From assembly GCF_004795915.1 (NCBI RefSeq), contig NZ_CP039253.1, forward strand, positions 2,728,001 to 2,792,000: a DNA stretch of 64,000 bases. The letters are read 5' to 3'. Both the position numbers and the translations under genes were made by a program. Of this stretch, positions 43,097-51,045 are shown piece after piece. Numbering within the stretch: position 1 is the first letter of the stretch; the number at the start of each line of letters is the position of its first letter. The notes below the pieces were generated by a model. The model ran no database searches, was not told the DNA's origin, and saw only the letters and a program-made list of their open reading frames with translations. This stretch comes from Rhodococcus sp. PAMC28707. Its GTDB lineage: Bacteria > Actinomycetota > Actinomycetes > Mycobacteriales > Mycobacteriaceae.

Positions 43097-44098
43097 TCAG
43101 GACGCCGACGCCAGCGCAGATTCGAGATCCTCCGCTGCCTGCGTCTGCCACTCGATGTAGGTCTTGCCCTCGGGCAGCGTCTCGGTCACCTCGACGACGG
43201 GGATTCCGGCGGCCTCGGCGGTGGAGCGGATGTCCTGGGTGACAGCGTCCTGCGTCTGGATGTTGTAGACGAGGACCCGGACGGACTTCGACGTCAACAG
43301 GTCGCGAGTAGCCGCGATGGACGCGGGCGACGGGTCGTTGCCCGCTTCGATGGCGTTCTTGAAGTCCTCGGGTGTTCGATCGTCGAGGTCGGACTCTTCG
43401 ATCAGGTAATGCGCGATCGGTTCCGTCTGTGCGACAGGTGCATTGGCATGATCGACGGCGATCTTGTTCGTCACGTCGGTGATGCGATGGACCTGATCAT
43501 GGAACGTTTCGGCGTTCGCGGTGTACTGGGCGGCGTTGTCGGGGTCGAGCCGGCCGAGCTTGTCGGCGATCGACTCCGCGGTGGATGCGGCAACCTCCGC
43601 GTCGAACCAGACGTGCTCGTTGGCGTCGCCGTGGTTATGGCCGTGACCGTCCGTGGAGTTTTCGGAGCCGTTCGGGGTCGATTCTTCGTCGTCGTGTGTA
43701 TGGCCTGAACCGACGAGGTCGTACGCGTTGACCGAAGGCACGTTCTTTCCCTCCGAGCCGAGGATGTCCTCGATGAACTCGTCGTATCCGCCACCGTTGT
43801 ATACGACGAGCGACGCCTCGGCCACCTTCGCGGCATCGCCGGCGCTGGCCTCGTAGGAGTGCGGATCCGCCGACGGGTCGGCGATGATCGATTCCACCGA
43901 AGCGAGGTCTCCCGCGACGGATTGCGCGACGCTGCCCCACACGTTGGTCGAGGCCACGATTGTGATCGGGCCGTCGATCGCGGTGGCAGGCGCCGAAGAG
44001 TTGGATGTGCTCGTCTCCGAACTGCATGCGGTCATGGCCAGTGCGGCGGCGCAGGTGAGCCCTACGAGAGCGGTAGTCGAGCGGGCGAATTGTCGCAC
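43097..44098 (-). CDS. Zinc/manganese ABC transporter substrate-binding lipoprotein (ZnuA type)
   Basis: This cluster A-I solute-binding protein has lipobox AMTAC and a mature chain of about 310 residues. Metal ligands are expected in PSADPHSYEAS, EHVWFDAEV and EPIAHYLIEE. A His/Asp-rich loop (GSGHTHDDEE and DGHGHNHGDANEH) lies in the N-lobe, as in zinc-specific ZnuA proteins. It heads the binding protein-ATPase-permease order on the minus strand. A weak Zur-like site lies upstream. Confidence 0.92.
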   Translation of the reverse strand: MRQFARSTTALVGLTCAAALAMTACSSETSTSNSSAPATAIDGPITIVASTNVWGSVAQSVAGDLASVESIIADPSADPHSYEASAGDAAKVAEASLVVYNGGGYDEFIEDILGSEGKNVPSVNAYDLVGSGHTHDDEESTPNGSENSTDGHGHNHGDANEHVWFDAEVAASTAESIADKLGRLDPDNAAQYTANAETFHDQVHRITDVTNKIAVDHANAPVAQTEPIAHYLIEESDLDDRTPEDFKNAIEAGNDPSPASIAATRDLLTSKSVRVLVYNIQTQDAVTQDIRSTAEAAGIPVVEVTETLPEGKTYIEWQTQAAEDLESALASAS

Positions 44099-44146
44099 TG
44101 GTGACCCCTTGAGTGGAAGCTTACGGAAGCGAAATATTCGCCTTGT

Positions 44147-44161
44147 TGGAAATGGTTACCG
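44147..44161 (-). promoter_or_regulatory. Possible Zur-like operator
   Basis: TGGAAATGGTTACCG resembles the actinobacterial Zur palindrome (TGAAAATGATTTTCA) at about 10 of 15 positions. It is 49 bp upstream of the binding-protein start, where an operator would be expected. The match is imperfect. Confidence 0.3.
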
Positions 44162-44252
44162 TTGTACTCTAGCGATTCGGCGGTTCTCGATCGAATCGGG
44201 TACCCGGTCGCCGAATTTCACTGCAGCACCCTTCTCCGGCTAACGTCCCCAT

Positions 44253-45341
44253 ATGTCCAGGTCGAGCGAGCCGCGCCGCCCCGCCACATTGGCCTCCATC
44301 GCTGCCGACCTGAAGGTGTCGCGCACCACAGTGTCGAACGCCTACAACCGGCCCGACCAGCTCTCACCCGAACTTCGCGAGCGCGTTCTCATGGCAGCCA
44401 AACGGCGCGGATACGCAGGACCGGACCCGCTCGCTCGCTCGCTTCGCACTCGTAAGGCGGGCGCAGTCGGCCTCGTACTTACCGAGGCGCTCAGCTACTC
44501 CTTCCGGGACCCTGCCGCCATGGCGTTCCTGGCCGGGCTCGCCGAATCCTGCGAAGCTGCAGGCCAAGGCCTGCTCCTCATTCCTGCAGGGCCCGATCGA
44601 GATGAGACTGCGGCCGCCGCCGTCGTGCAACAAGCAGGGGTCGACGGCTTCGTCGTCTATTCAGTCGCCGACGACGACCCTTACTTGATGGCCGTCCGCG
44701 AGCGGCACCTACCGATTGTCATCTGCGACCAACCACGCGGAGTGCCGGAGGCCGCACTCGTAGCCATCGACGATCGTGCCGCGATGAAAATGATCGCCGA
44801 GCAGATCATCGCCCTCGGACACCGCCACATCGCCGTTCTCTGTATGAGACTCGGACGCGACCGTCGCGACGGCGTCGTACCGCCCGCCCGGCTCGCTGGA
44901 AGCCACTTCCATGTCCAACGGGAGCGGATAGCAGGGGTGAAGGACGCGATGAAGGACAGCGGCCTCGATCCGGAATCGCTCACCGTCGTGGAGCGATTCG
45001 AACACACCACCCGCTCCGGCCACTCCGCTGCAGCTCAGGCGCTACAAGCCAACCGTGAGGCCACCGCACTGCTCTGCACCACCGATGTCCTCGCTCTCGG
45101 CGCACTCAACTTCGCGAAGGTCGCAGGCATCGACGTTCCGGGTCAGCTCACCATTACCGGCTTCGACGGCGTGGAAGATGCAATCCGCGAGAACGTCACC
45201 ACCGTTCGTCAGGATGCCGAGGAGAAGGGGCGACGTGCAGGTGCGCTCCTGCTCTCCACCTCGCAGTCGGGCATCATGGCGGCCGAGTTCTTACCGACCG
45301 AATTGGTCAAAGGCCGTACGGCGGCTCCACCGCCCGCCTAG
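44253..45341 (+). CDS. LacI-family transcriptional regulator
   Basis: The N-terminal helix-turn-helix is ATLASIAADLKVSRTTVSNAYNRPDQLS, with the hinge helix at SLRTRKAGAVG. The periplasmic-binding-like effector domain ends with LTITGFDGVEDAIRENVTTVRQ. The length is 362 aa. It is divergent from the metal-binding protein gene and convergent with the trehalose gene. LacI proteins usually control sugar genes, so the trehalose fusion gene next door is a possible target, but no operator was identified. Confidence 0.9.
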   Translation: MSRSSEPRRPATLASIAADLKVSRTTVSNAYNRPDQLSPELRERVLMAAKRRGYAGPDPLARSLRTRKAGAVGLVLTEALSYSFRDPAAMAFLAGLAESCEAAGQGLLLIPAGPDRDETAAAAVVQQAGVDGFVVYSVADDDPYLMAVRERHLPIVICDQPRGVPEAALVAIDDRAAMKMIAEQIIALGHRHIAVLCMRLGRDRRDGVVPPARLAGSHFHVQRERIAGVKDAMKDSGLDPESLTVVERFEHTTRSGHSAAAQALQANREATALLCTTDVLALGALNFAKVAGIDVPGQLTITGFDGVEDAIRENVTTVRQDAEEKGRRAGALLLSTSQSGIMAAEFLPTELVKGRTAAPPPA

Positions 45342-45342
45342 A

Positions 45343-45397
45343 CCGCTTGAATGGCCACTTCATGCTGACAGATCGTATGAGTGGACCACTCAAGCGA
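45343..45397 (-). repeat. 55-bp palindromic intergenic repeat, copy B
   Basis: The element begins CCGCTTGAATGGCCAC and ends GTGGACCACTCAAGCG on the plus strand. Its reverse complement aligns with copy A (22281-22335). It starts 2 bp after the LacI stop and lies between two convergent genes. Its right end runs into a 15-bp direct duplication (AAGCGATTGCGGGC at 45392 and 45407). Confidence 0.8.
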
Positions 45398-45424
45398 TTG
45401 CGGGCAAAGCGATTGCGGGCCCAC

Positions 45425-47974
45425 TCAGGCGCTGAGCAAACTCGCACACCTGAGCAGACCGAGGTGGCTGTAGGCCTGGGGATGGTTGCCCAGTGAGCGT
45501 TCGGCGACGGGGTCGTATTCCTCACTGAGCAGACCGGTCGGACCGGCTGCACTGACGAGTTGGGCGAACAGGGCCTCGGCTTCTGATCGCTGCCCGATGA
45601 GCAGGTATGCCTCGACCAGCCACGCCGCGCACAGATGAAATCCACCCTCGCCGCCGGGCAATCCGTCGTCGTGGTGGTAGCGGTACACGGTCGACCCGCT
45701 ACGCAGTTCGGCTTCGGTCGCCGTCACGGTCGCCGCGAACCGAGGGTCGGACGGATCGATCAGCCCGGAGAGCCCGATGTGCAGGGTCGCCGCATCGAGG
45801 TCGGTGCCTTCGTAGGCTGCGGTGAAGGACCGGACTTCTTCGTTCCAACCCTTGTCGATGACCTCGGCATGGATCTGCTCGCGCAGACCGGCCCAGCTCG
45901 GTTCGGTTTCCCGACCGAACGAGGCGGCGAGGGTGAGCGCCCGATCGATGGTCATCCAGCCCATGACCTTGGAGTACACGTGGTGGCGGGGTGTCCCGCG
46001 GATCTCCCAGATACCGTGGTCGGGTTCGTCCCATCGGCGCTCCACAGCCTCGACCATCGAGCGGACCAGACTCCAATCGTCGTCGGACAAGGCCTCTTTC
46101 CCGGCCAGGCCCCGAGACTGGCGGGCATGCGCGAGGGAAGAGACGAGGTCGACGATCGGCCCGAACACATCGAGTTGGACTTGCTGGTTGGCTGCGTTGC
46201 CGACGCGGACCGGGCGCGAGCCGGCGTATCCGGGAAGCTCGTCGATGACGGCCTCGGACGGCAGACCGAGACCACGGATCGTGTACAGCGGATGTAGTCG
46301 TTCGGGGCCAGGCACGGACTTCAGGACCTCGTGGATCCATCCGAGGTATCCCTCGGCTTCGGTCGTCGAGCCGAGGTTGACCAGCGCGGAAGCGGTGAGT
46401 GCCGCATCGCGCAGCCAGCAGTAGCGGTAGTCCCAGTTGCGCACGCCGCCGATCTCTTCGGGTAGCGACGTGGTCGCGGCCGCCATGATCGAGCCGGAGT
46501 CGGCGTGAACGAGTCCGCGGAGCGTCAGGGCGGATCGTTTCATCAAATCCGGTTTGAGTGGCGGCAGATTCAGGGCATCGACCCAGTCCTTCCAGTAGGC
46601 CTCGGCCTGTTCCCGGCGCTCCGGTTCCGGTAGCGCAGAGGGACCGAGATCCTCGCAGCCCAAACGTAATTCGAGGACGACGGGTCCACCGGTCGGGTCG
46701 ATCTCGGCATGCGCGGTCTGTTGCGCGCCATCGGAGACGACGTTCCATTTCACGCCGGGACTGCGCAGGACCATCGGCTCTGCGGTGCCGGAGATTCGAA
46801 GTCCGTCCTCCTCGGGTTCGAGCTGAACCCACACTTTGCCGAATTCGGGTCGCGGTGCGAACGTCACGATTGCGGTGGCTTTGCCGGTGACGACGCGCGT
46901 GAGCGAGGTCTGCCCGATTGCGACGTCGTGCGGGAGGTAGTCGGTGACCTGCAGGCTCGACCATTTGGTCTGGACGGTCATGGTGCCGTCGACGTACTGC
47001 TGGCTCAGCGGCAAGGCAGTGCGCTTGGGGCCGATGCTGAAGTGACCGGCCTCGTTGCCACCGAGGAGGTGCGCGAAAATCGCTGCCGAGTCCGGTTCGG
47101 GGTGGCAGAGCCATGTCAGGTTCGCGTCGGGAGTCACCAGCGCGACGGCATTGGGGCTGGCGAGCATCGTGAGTCGTTCGATGCGAGGAGCATCGGCACC
47201 GGAGAGCCACCGGCGACGCTCTTCGAGTAGGAAGGCCAGTGCGAGTGATACCTGCTCGGTGCTGTCGATGTGGAACTCGGCGAGACTGTCACCGGGGCCG
47301 ATCTTGACGCCGACGTCGGGGCCGTGCAGGCGGGTGAAGGCCTTCTCATCGGTGACATCGTCGCCGAAGAAAACCGCAGCTGTCGCGCCCTCCTGATGCC
47401 GGAGGATATCGAGGGCGTCGCCCTTGTCGGTGACGATGACAGCGAGTTCGATGACGGACTTACCCTCGGTCACCTGCACGCCTTCGCGTAGCGCGATGCC
47501 TTCGCGCACGGCAACCAGCGCGGCATCCGCATCGGCCGAGTCGGCGTTCCGGACATGTAGCGCAGCACTCGCGGGCTTTGTTTCGACGGTGACGCCGGAG
47601 AATCGCGCGGCGATCGAGGTCATCTCCTCGGCGATGTCCTGCAGAAGTCGTTTGGCCGTGTCGTCGATTGCATTGATGAATCCGACGTCGAATTCGCTGC
47701 CGTGGCTGCCGACGAGTTGGACCTCGGCGGGGAGCCTGGACAGTGTGGCCAAATCGCGGAGGGCGCGACCTGAGATGACGGCAGCCTTCGTTGCGGCAAG
47801 ACTCGCCAACCCGCGCATAGCGCTCACGGACTCGGCATGCGGAAACGCCTTCGACGGATCGGACACGATGGGGGCCATCGTCCCGTCGTAGTCGGAGGCG
47901 ACGAGCAGTCGAGGCGTTCGGGCCACGGCCATGAGAGCGCGGCGAAGTTCAACCGGTAGATCCGAAGCAGTCAC
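45425..47974 (-). CDS. Trehalose-6-phosphate phosphatase fused to GH15 trehalase
   Basis: The first ~250 residues are a HAD-type OtsB phosphatase: DYDGTMAPI (nucleophile Asp28, acid Asp30), VISGRALRDLA and the metal site FFGDDVTDEKAF. The remaining ~590 residues are a glycoside hydrolase family 15 domain with the beta-sandwich first. The (alpha/alpha)6 barrel follows: NWDYRYCWLRDAALT, the acid region HGIWEIRG, and the base region LLSEEYDP. The chain could take trehalose-6-phosphate to trehalose and on to glucose. Both sets of active-site motifs look intact. The start is GTG (849 aa). Two separate genes are the common arrangement. Confidence 0.88.
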   Translation of the reverse strand: MTASDLPVELRRALMAVARTPRLLVASDYDGTMAPIVSDPSKAFPHAESVSAMRGLASLAATKAAVISGRALRDLATLSRLPAEVQLVGSHGSEFDVGFINAIDDTAKRLLQDIAEEMTSIAARFSGVTVETKPASAALHVRNADSADADAALVAVREGIALREGVQVTEGKSVIELAVIVTDKGDALDILRHQEGATAAVFFGDDVTDEKAFTRLHGPDVGVKIGPGDSLAEFHIDSTEQVSLALAFLLEERRRWLSGADAPRIERLTMLASPNAVALVTPDANLTWLCHPEPDSAAIFAHLLGGNEAGHFSIGPKRTALPLSQQYVDGTMTVQTKWSSLQVTDYLPHDVAIGQTSLTRVVTGKATAIVTFAPRPEFGKVWVQLEPEEDGLRISGTAEPMVLRSPGVKWNVVSDGAQQTAHAEIDPTGGPVVLELRLGCEDLGPSALPEPERREQAEAYWKDWVDALNLPPLKPDLMKRSALTLRGLVHADSGSIMAAATTSLPEEIGGVRNWDYRYCWLRDAALTASALVNLGSTTEAEGYLGWIHEVLKSVPGPERLHPLYTIRGLGLPSEAVIDELPGYAGSRPVRVGNAANQQVQLDVFGPIVDLVSSLAHARQSRGLAGKEALSDDDWSLVRSMVEAVERRWDEPDHGIWEIRGTPRHHVYSKVMGWMTIDRALTLAASFGRETEPSWAGLREQIHAEVIDKGWNEEVRSFTAAYEGTDLDAATLHIGLSGLIDPSDPRFAATVTATEAELRSGSTVYRYHHDDGLPGGEGGFHLCAAWLVEAYLLIGQRSEAEALFAQLVSAAGPTGLLSEEYDPVAERSLGNHPQAYSHLGLLRCASLLSA

Positions 47975-48026
47975 GTGAACGAACCTAGGCGATGCGAGCC
48001 GATGTGGCTCACTCGGACGCGCACGC

Positions 48027-48719
48027 TCAGTAGAGGGGCTCGGAGTCTCCGAGTAGCAGATCGACGGTCAGTTCGAGTCGAGCGGCGACGTCGGTGGCAG
48101 ACGAACGGCGGGTCAACCACGCCACGAGATTGGACAGCCAGACGTCGCTGATGACGCGAGCGATGCTGAGCTGCAGTTCCGTTGGATCGCCGTCGCTCAT
48201 CGCTTTGGCGAACAGTCGGTCCATCAATCGGCCGACCTGATCCACCTCGGCAGCAGCGGAGGCGTCCGCGAACATGAAGGCGCGAGTCATCGCTTCGGTG
48301 AGTAAAGGATCACGTTGCATCGCGCGTGTGATCTGCCCGAGAATGAGATGCATCCGCTCCTGCGGCGTTTGGCCGGGAGGAAGCTTGCGACGGGAGTCGA
48401 TCTTTTCGAATTCACGGGAGAGAGCCGAAACCAGCAGATGGACCTTGGACGGAAAGTATCGATACAGCGTTCCGACTGCGACGTCGGCACGCTCTGCGAC
48501 GGCCCGCATCTGAACGGCTTCGTAACCACCTTTGGATGCGAGAGCCAAGGTCGAATCGAGTATTCGCTTCCGGCGTTCGCGTTGAGCGTTGGAACTCAGG
48601 TCGTCGTCGGTGAGGACGCCGACGGAACGCAACGGTGTAGCCGTGTTGGTTTCTTTCACGGCCGTTCCCCTGTTCTTGTCGACGTTGTTCACCGATCGCG
48701 ACCGAGAAGATGTGGTCAT
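48027..48719 (-). CDS. kstR: TetR-family repressor KstR (cholesterol catabolism)
   Basis: KstR represses the large sterol-catabolism regulon and is released by a steroid CoA thioester. The DNA-binding part SNAQRERRKRILDSTLALASKGGYEAVQMRAVAERADVAVGTLYRYFPSK is almost the M. tuberculosis Rv3574 sequence, as is the C-terminal RVISDVWLSNLVAWLTRR. The ATG at 48719 has AAGGA upstream; a GTG at 48659 with AGGGG is also good. A KstR box lies 45 bp upstream, shared with the divergent fadE34, as in M. tuberculosis. Confidence 0.95.
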   Translation of the reverse strand: MTTSSRSRSVNNVDKNRGTAVKETNTATPLRSVGVLTDDDLSSNAQRERRKRILDSTLALASKGGYEAVQMRAVAERADVAVGTLYRYFPSKVHLLVSALSREFEKIDSRRKLPPGQTPQERMHLILGQITRAMQRDPLLTEAMTRAFMFADASAAAEVDQVGRLMDRLFAKAMSDGDPTELQLSIARVISDVWLSNLVAWLTRRSSATDVAARLELTVDLLLGDSEPLY

Positions 48720-48763
48720 CGACGTTGTCCTTCGCACCTTGACTCTGAACCAGCTACCGTATT

Positions 48764-48777
48764 AGAACACGTTCTAG
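48764..48777. promoter_or_regulatory. KstR operator in the kstR-fadE34 gap
   Basis: TAGAACACGTTCTA is a perfect 14-base palindrome that matches the known KstR motif TnnAACnnGTTnnA. It lies between the divergent kstR and fadE34, so it can serve autoregulation and repression of the catabolic genes. Confidence 0.92.
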
Positions 48778-48813
48778 ACAAAAAAGTCATCATGAAGAGT
48801 AGGGAACAGTATT

Positions 48814-50955
48814 GTGACAATTGCCACCACCGACGATCAGCGCGACGTCCAACAGTCGATTCGGTCGTGGGCCGCCACTGCCGATCCCATGCGAACATTA
48901 CGCGCCGACGAGCAGTCGGGGTGGCGCTCGCACTGGCGCGGACTCGCTGAACTGGGCGTTTTCTCCGTTGCCGTTCCCGAGTCTGTGGGCGGCGTCGGCG
49001 GCACGGTCGCGGACCTCGCGGCGATGCTCGAGGAAACGTCGACAGCTTTGGTCGGTGGCCCGTTGCTCTCGACGGCGCTGGCAGCTCTCGTGGTCGGCAG
49101 GAACGGGGGCCCTGCAGCGACGCGGTGGGGTGCCGACCTCTGTGAAGGCAGACTTCCCTGCGCAGTAGTGCTCTCCGAGGCGCCGGTCGCAGCTCGCCGC
49201 GACGGCGACACTTTGGTCCTCGACGGCACCGTGGACATCGCCTTCGGGGCGGCGGACGGCGTCGGCGTGCTGTTGCCCGCAGCGGTCGACGGCGAGACGG
49301 TCTGGTGCATGCTCGGAATCGAGACGCCGGGTCTGAAGATCGAATCGTTGCTCGGCGTCGATCGCAGTGTTCCGGTAGCCCGGCTGACGCTGCAGGATGT
49401 CGCCGTGGATCCGGATTCGGTCCTTTCCGACGTCTCGACGTCGTACGTTCTCGATCTGGCGGCCACTCTCGCTGCCGCGGATGCCGCAGGCGTAGCCGGG
49501 TGGGCGCTGCGTACCGCTGTCGAGCACGCCAAGATGCGCGAGCAGTTCGGTGCACCGATCGGCAGTTTCCAGGCGATCAAGCATCTGTGCGCCGAAATGC
49601 TGTGCCGGGTGGAGAAGACGCGCGCCGCCGCATGGGACGCTGCGGTGGCAGTGGACTCCGCGGCAGCGGAACACCCACTGGCTGCCGCTGTGGCTGCCTC
49701 GATCGCTCTCGATGCTGCAGTGGACAACGCCAAGGACGCGATCCAGATCCTCGGCGGTGTCGGATACACGTGGGAGCACGACGCGCATTTCTATCTGCGG
49801 CGCGCCCTGTCCATCCGGCAGTTGCTCGGCGGTACGTCTCGTTGGCGGATGCGCGTGACGGACCTGACCCGCGCCGGCGTTCGACGCCATCTGAGCGTCG
49901 ACCTCGGTGAGGCCGAGAATCGACGTGAGGATGTTCGCGCGGAGGTACGCGCGGTGGCAGAGGCGGAGGATTCTCGCCGCACGCTGGCCGAGTCGGGGCT
50001 TGCTGCCGCGCATTGGCCGCAACCTCACGGCCGGGACGCCAGTGCAGCGGAGCAACTTCTCTACGCGGAGGAGATGGCTGCGGCAGGTCTCGAGATTCCT
50101 GATCTGGTCATCGGCTGGTGGGCTGTTCCGACGATTCTCGAACACGGAACCGCCGAGCAGATCGAGCGTTTCGCGGGCCCGACACTGCATGGGGACATTC
50201 GCTGGTGCCAACTGTTCAGCGAGCCGGAGGCCGGCTCCGATCTGGCGGCATTGCGGACCACGGCGACGAAAGTCGATGGAGGCTGGAAGCTCAAGGGCCA
50301 CAAGATTTGGACATCGCTCGCTCAGCAGGCCGACTGGGGAATCTGCCTTGCCCGCACCGACCGTGACGTCCCTAAGCACAAGGGAATCAGCTACTTCGTC
50401 CTCGATATGACCTCGCCCGGTATTCGTATCGAGCCGCTGAAGGAAATTACCGGTGACGCCGTGTTCAACGAGGTATTCCTAGATGACGTCTTCGTTCCGG
50501 ACGATTGCCTCGTCGGAGATCTGAACAGCGGCTGGAAGCTTGCCAGGACCACCCTCGCCAACGAGCGGGTTGCGATGAGCAGCGGCTCGACGCTCGGTTC
50601 AGCACTCGAGGATGTCGTCGAGGCGACGTCGTCCAGCACCGATCCCGGTGTCGCGAATGCGCTGGGCGGGCTCGTTGCGAACGGGCTGGTGGGTTCCCTG
50701 CTCGAGTTCCGCTCGACGCTTCGGCGACTCGGTGGGCAGGATCCCGGCGCAGAATCCTCCGTCCGCAAGCTCGTCGGCGTGCGTCACCGGCAGGATCTCG
50801 CGGAATTCGCGTTGGAGGTTTCAGGTCAGGCAGGGGTCATCGAGGGACCACTGGCGAAAGAGATGCTGCTGACTCGCTGCTTGTCGATTGCGGGCGGTAC
50901 CTCACAGATTCTGCTGACCGTCGCTGCCGAGAGGATTCTCGGTCTGCCGCGCTGA
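48814..50955 (+). CDS. fadE34: Tandem acyl-CoA dehydrogenase FadE34 (ChsE3-like)
   Basis: The 713-aa chain has two acyl-CoA dehydrogenase modules. The first ends around ILGGVGYTWEHDAHFYLRR. The second has WCQLFSEPEAGSDLAALRTT and ends IAGGTSQILLTVAAERILGLPR. Divergence from kstR with a shared KstR box equals Rv3574-Rv3573c, so the FadE34 assignment is positional as well as by family. FadE34 dehydrogenates five-carbon steroid side-chain CoA esters in M. tuberculosis. The GTG start has AGGGA upstream. Confidence 0.86.
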   Translation: MTIATTDDQRDVQQSIRSWAATADPMRTLRADEQSGWRSHWRGLAELGVFSVAVPESVGGVGGTVADLAAMLEETSTALVGGPLLSTALAALVVGRNGGPAATRWGADLCEGRLPCAVVLSEAPVAARRDGDTLVLDGTVDIAFGAADGVGVLLPAAVDGETVWCMLGIETPGLKIESLLGVDRSVPVARLTLQDVAVDPDSVLSDVSTSYVLDLAATLAAADAAGVAGWALRTAVEHAKMREQFGAPIGSFQAIKHLCAEMLCRVEKTRAAAWDAAVAVDSAAAEHPLAAAVAASIALDAAVDNAKDAIQILGGVGYTWEHDAHFYLRRALSIRQLLGGTSRWRMRVTDLTRAGVRRHLSVDLGEAENRREDVRAEVRAVAEAEDSRRTLAESGLAAAHWPQPHGRDASAAEQLLYAEEMAAAGLEIPDLVIGWWAVPTILEHGTAEQIERFAGPTLHGDIRWCQLFSEPEAGSDLAALRTTATKVDGGWKLKGHKIWTSLAQQADWGICLARTDRDVPKHKGISYFVLDMTSPGIRIEPLKEITGDAVFNEVFLDDVFVPDDCLVGDLNSGWKLARTTLANERVAMSSGSTLGSALEDVVEATSSSTDPGVANALGGLVANGLVGSLLEFRSTLRRLGGQDPGAESSVRKLVGVRHRQDLAEFALEVSGQAGVIEGPLAKEMLLTRCLSIAGGTSQILLTVAAERILGLPR

Positions 50956-50988
50956 CTGCTGGTATATCCGTACCGATGGTGTTAAAAA

Positions 50989-51002
50989 TAGAACAGGTTC
51001 TA
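50989..51002. promoter_or_regulatory. KstR operator upstream of the ChsE1-ChsE2 fusion operon
   Basis: TAGAACAGGTTCTA fits TnnAACnnGTTnnA perfectly apart from the free central pair. It is 43 bp before the GTG of the next gene and gives the downstream four genes their own KstR-controlled start. Confidence 0.92.
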
Positions 51003-51045
51003 CCGAATATCTCTTCGGTTCATCTCCTTTAGGCAGGATCAAGAC

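Noticed and set aside
45699..47210. 503-codon second frame inside the trehalose fusion gene
   Set aside because: It is an out-of-frame, Arg-rich shadow of the phosphatase-trehalase gene.
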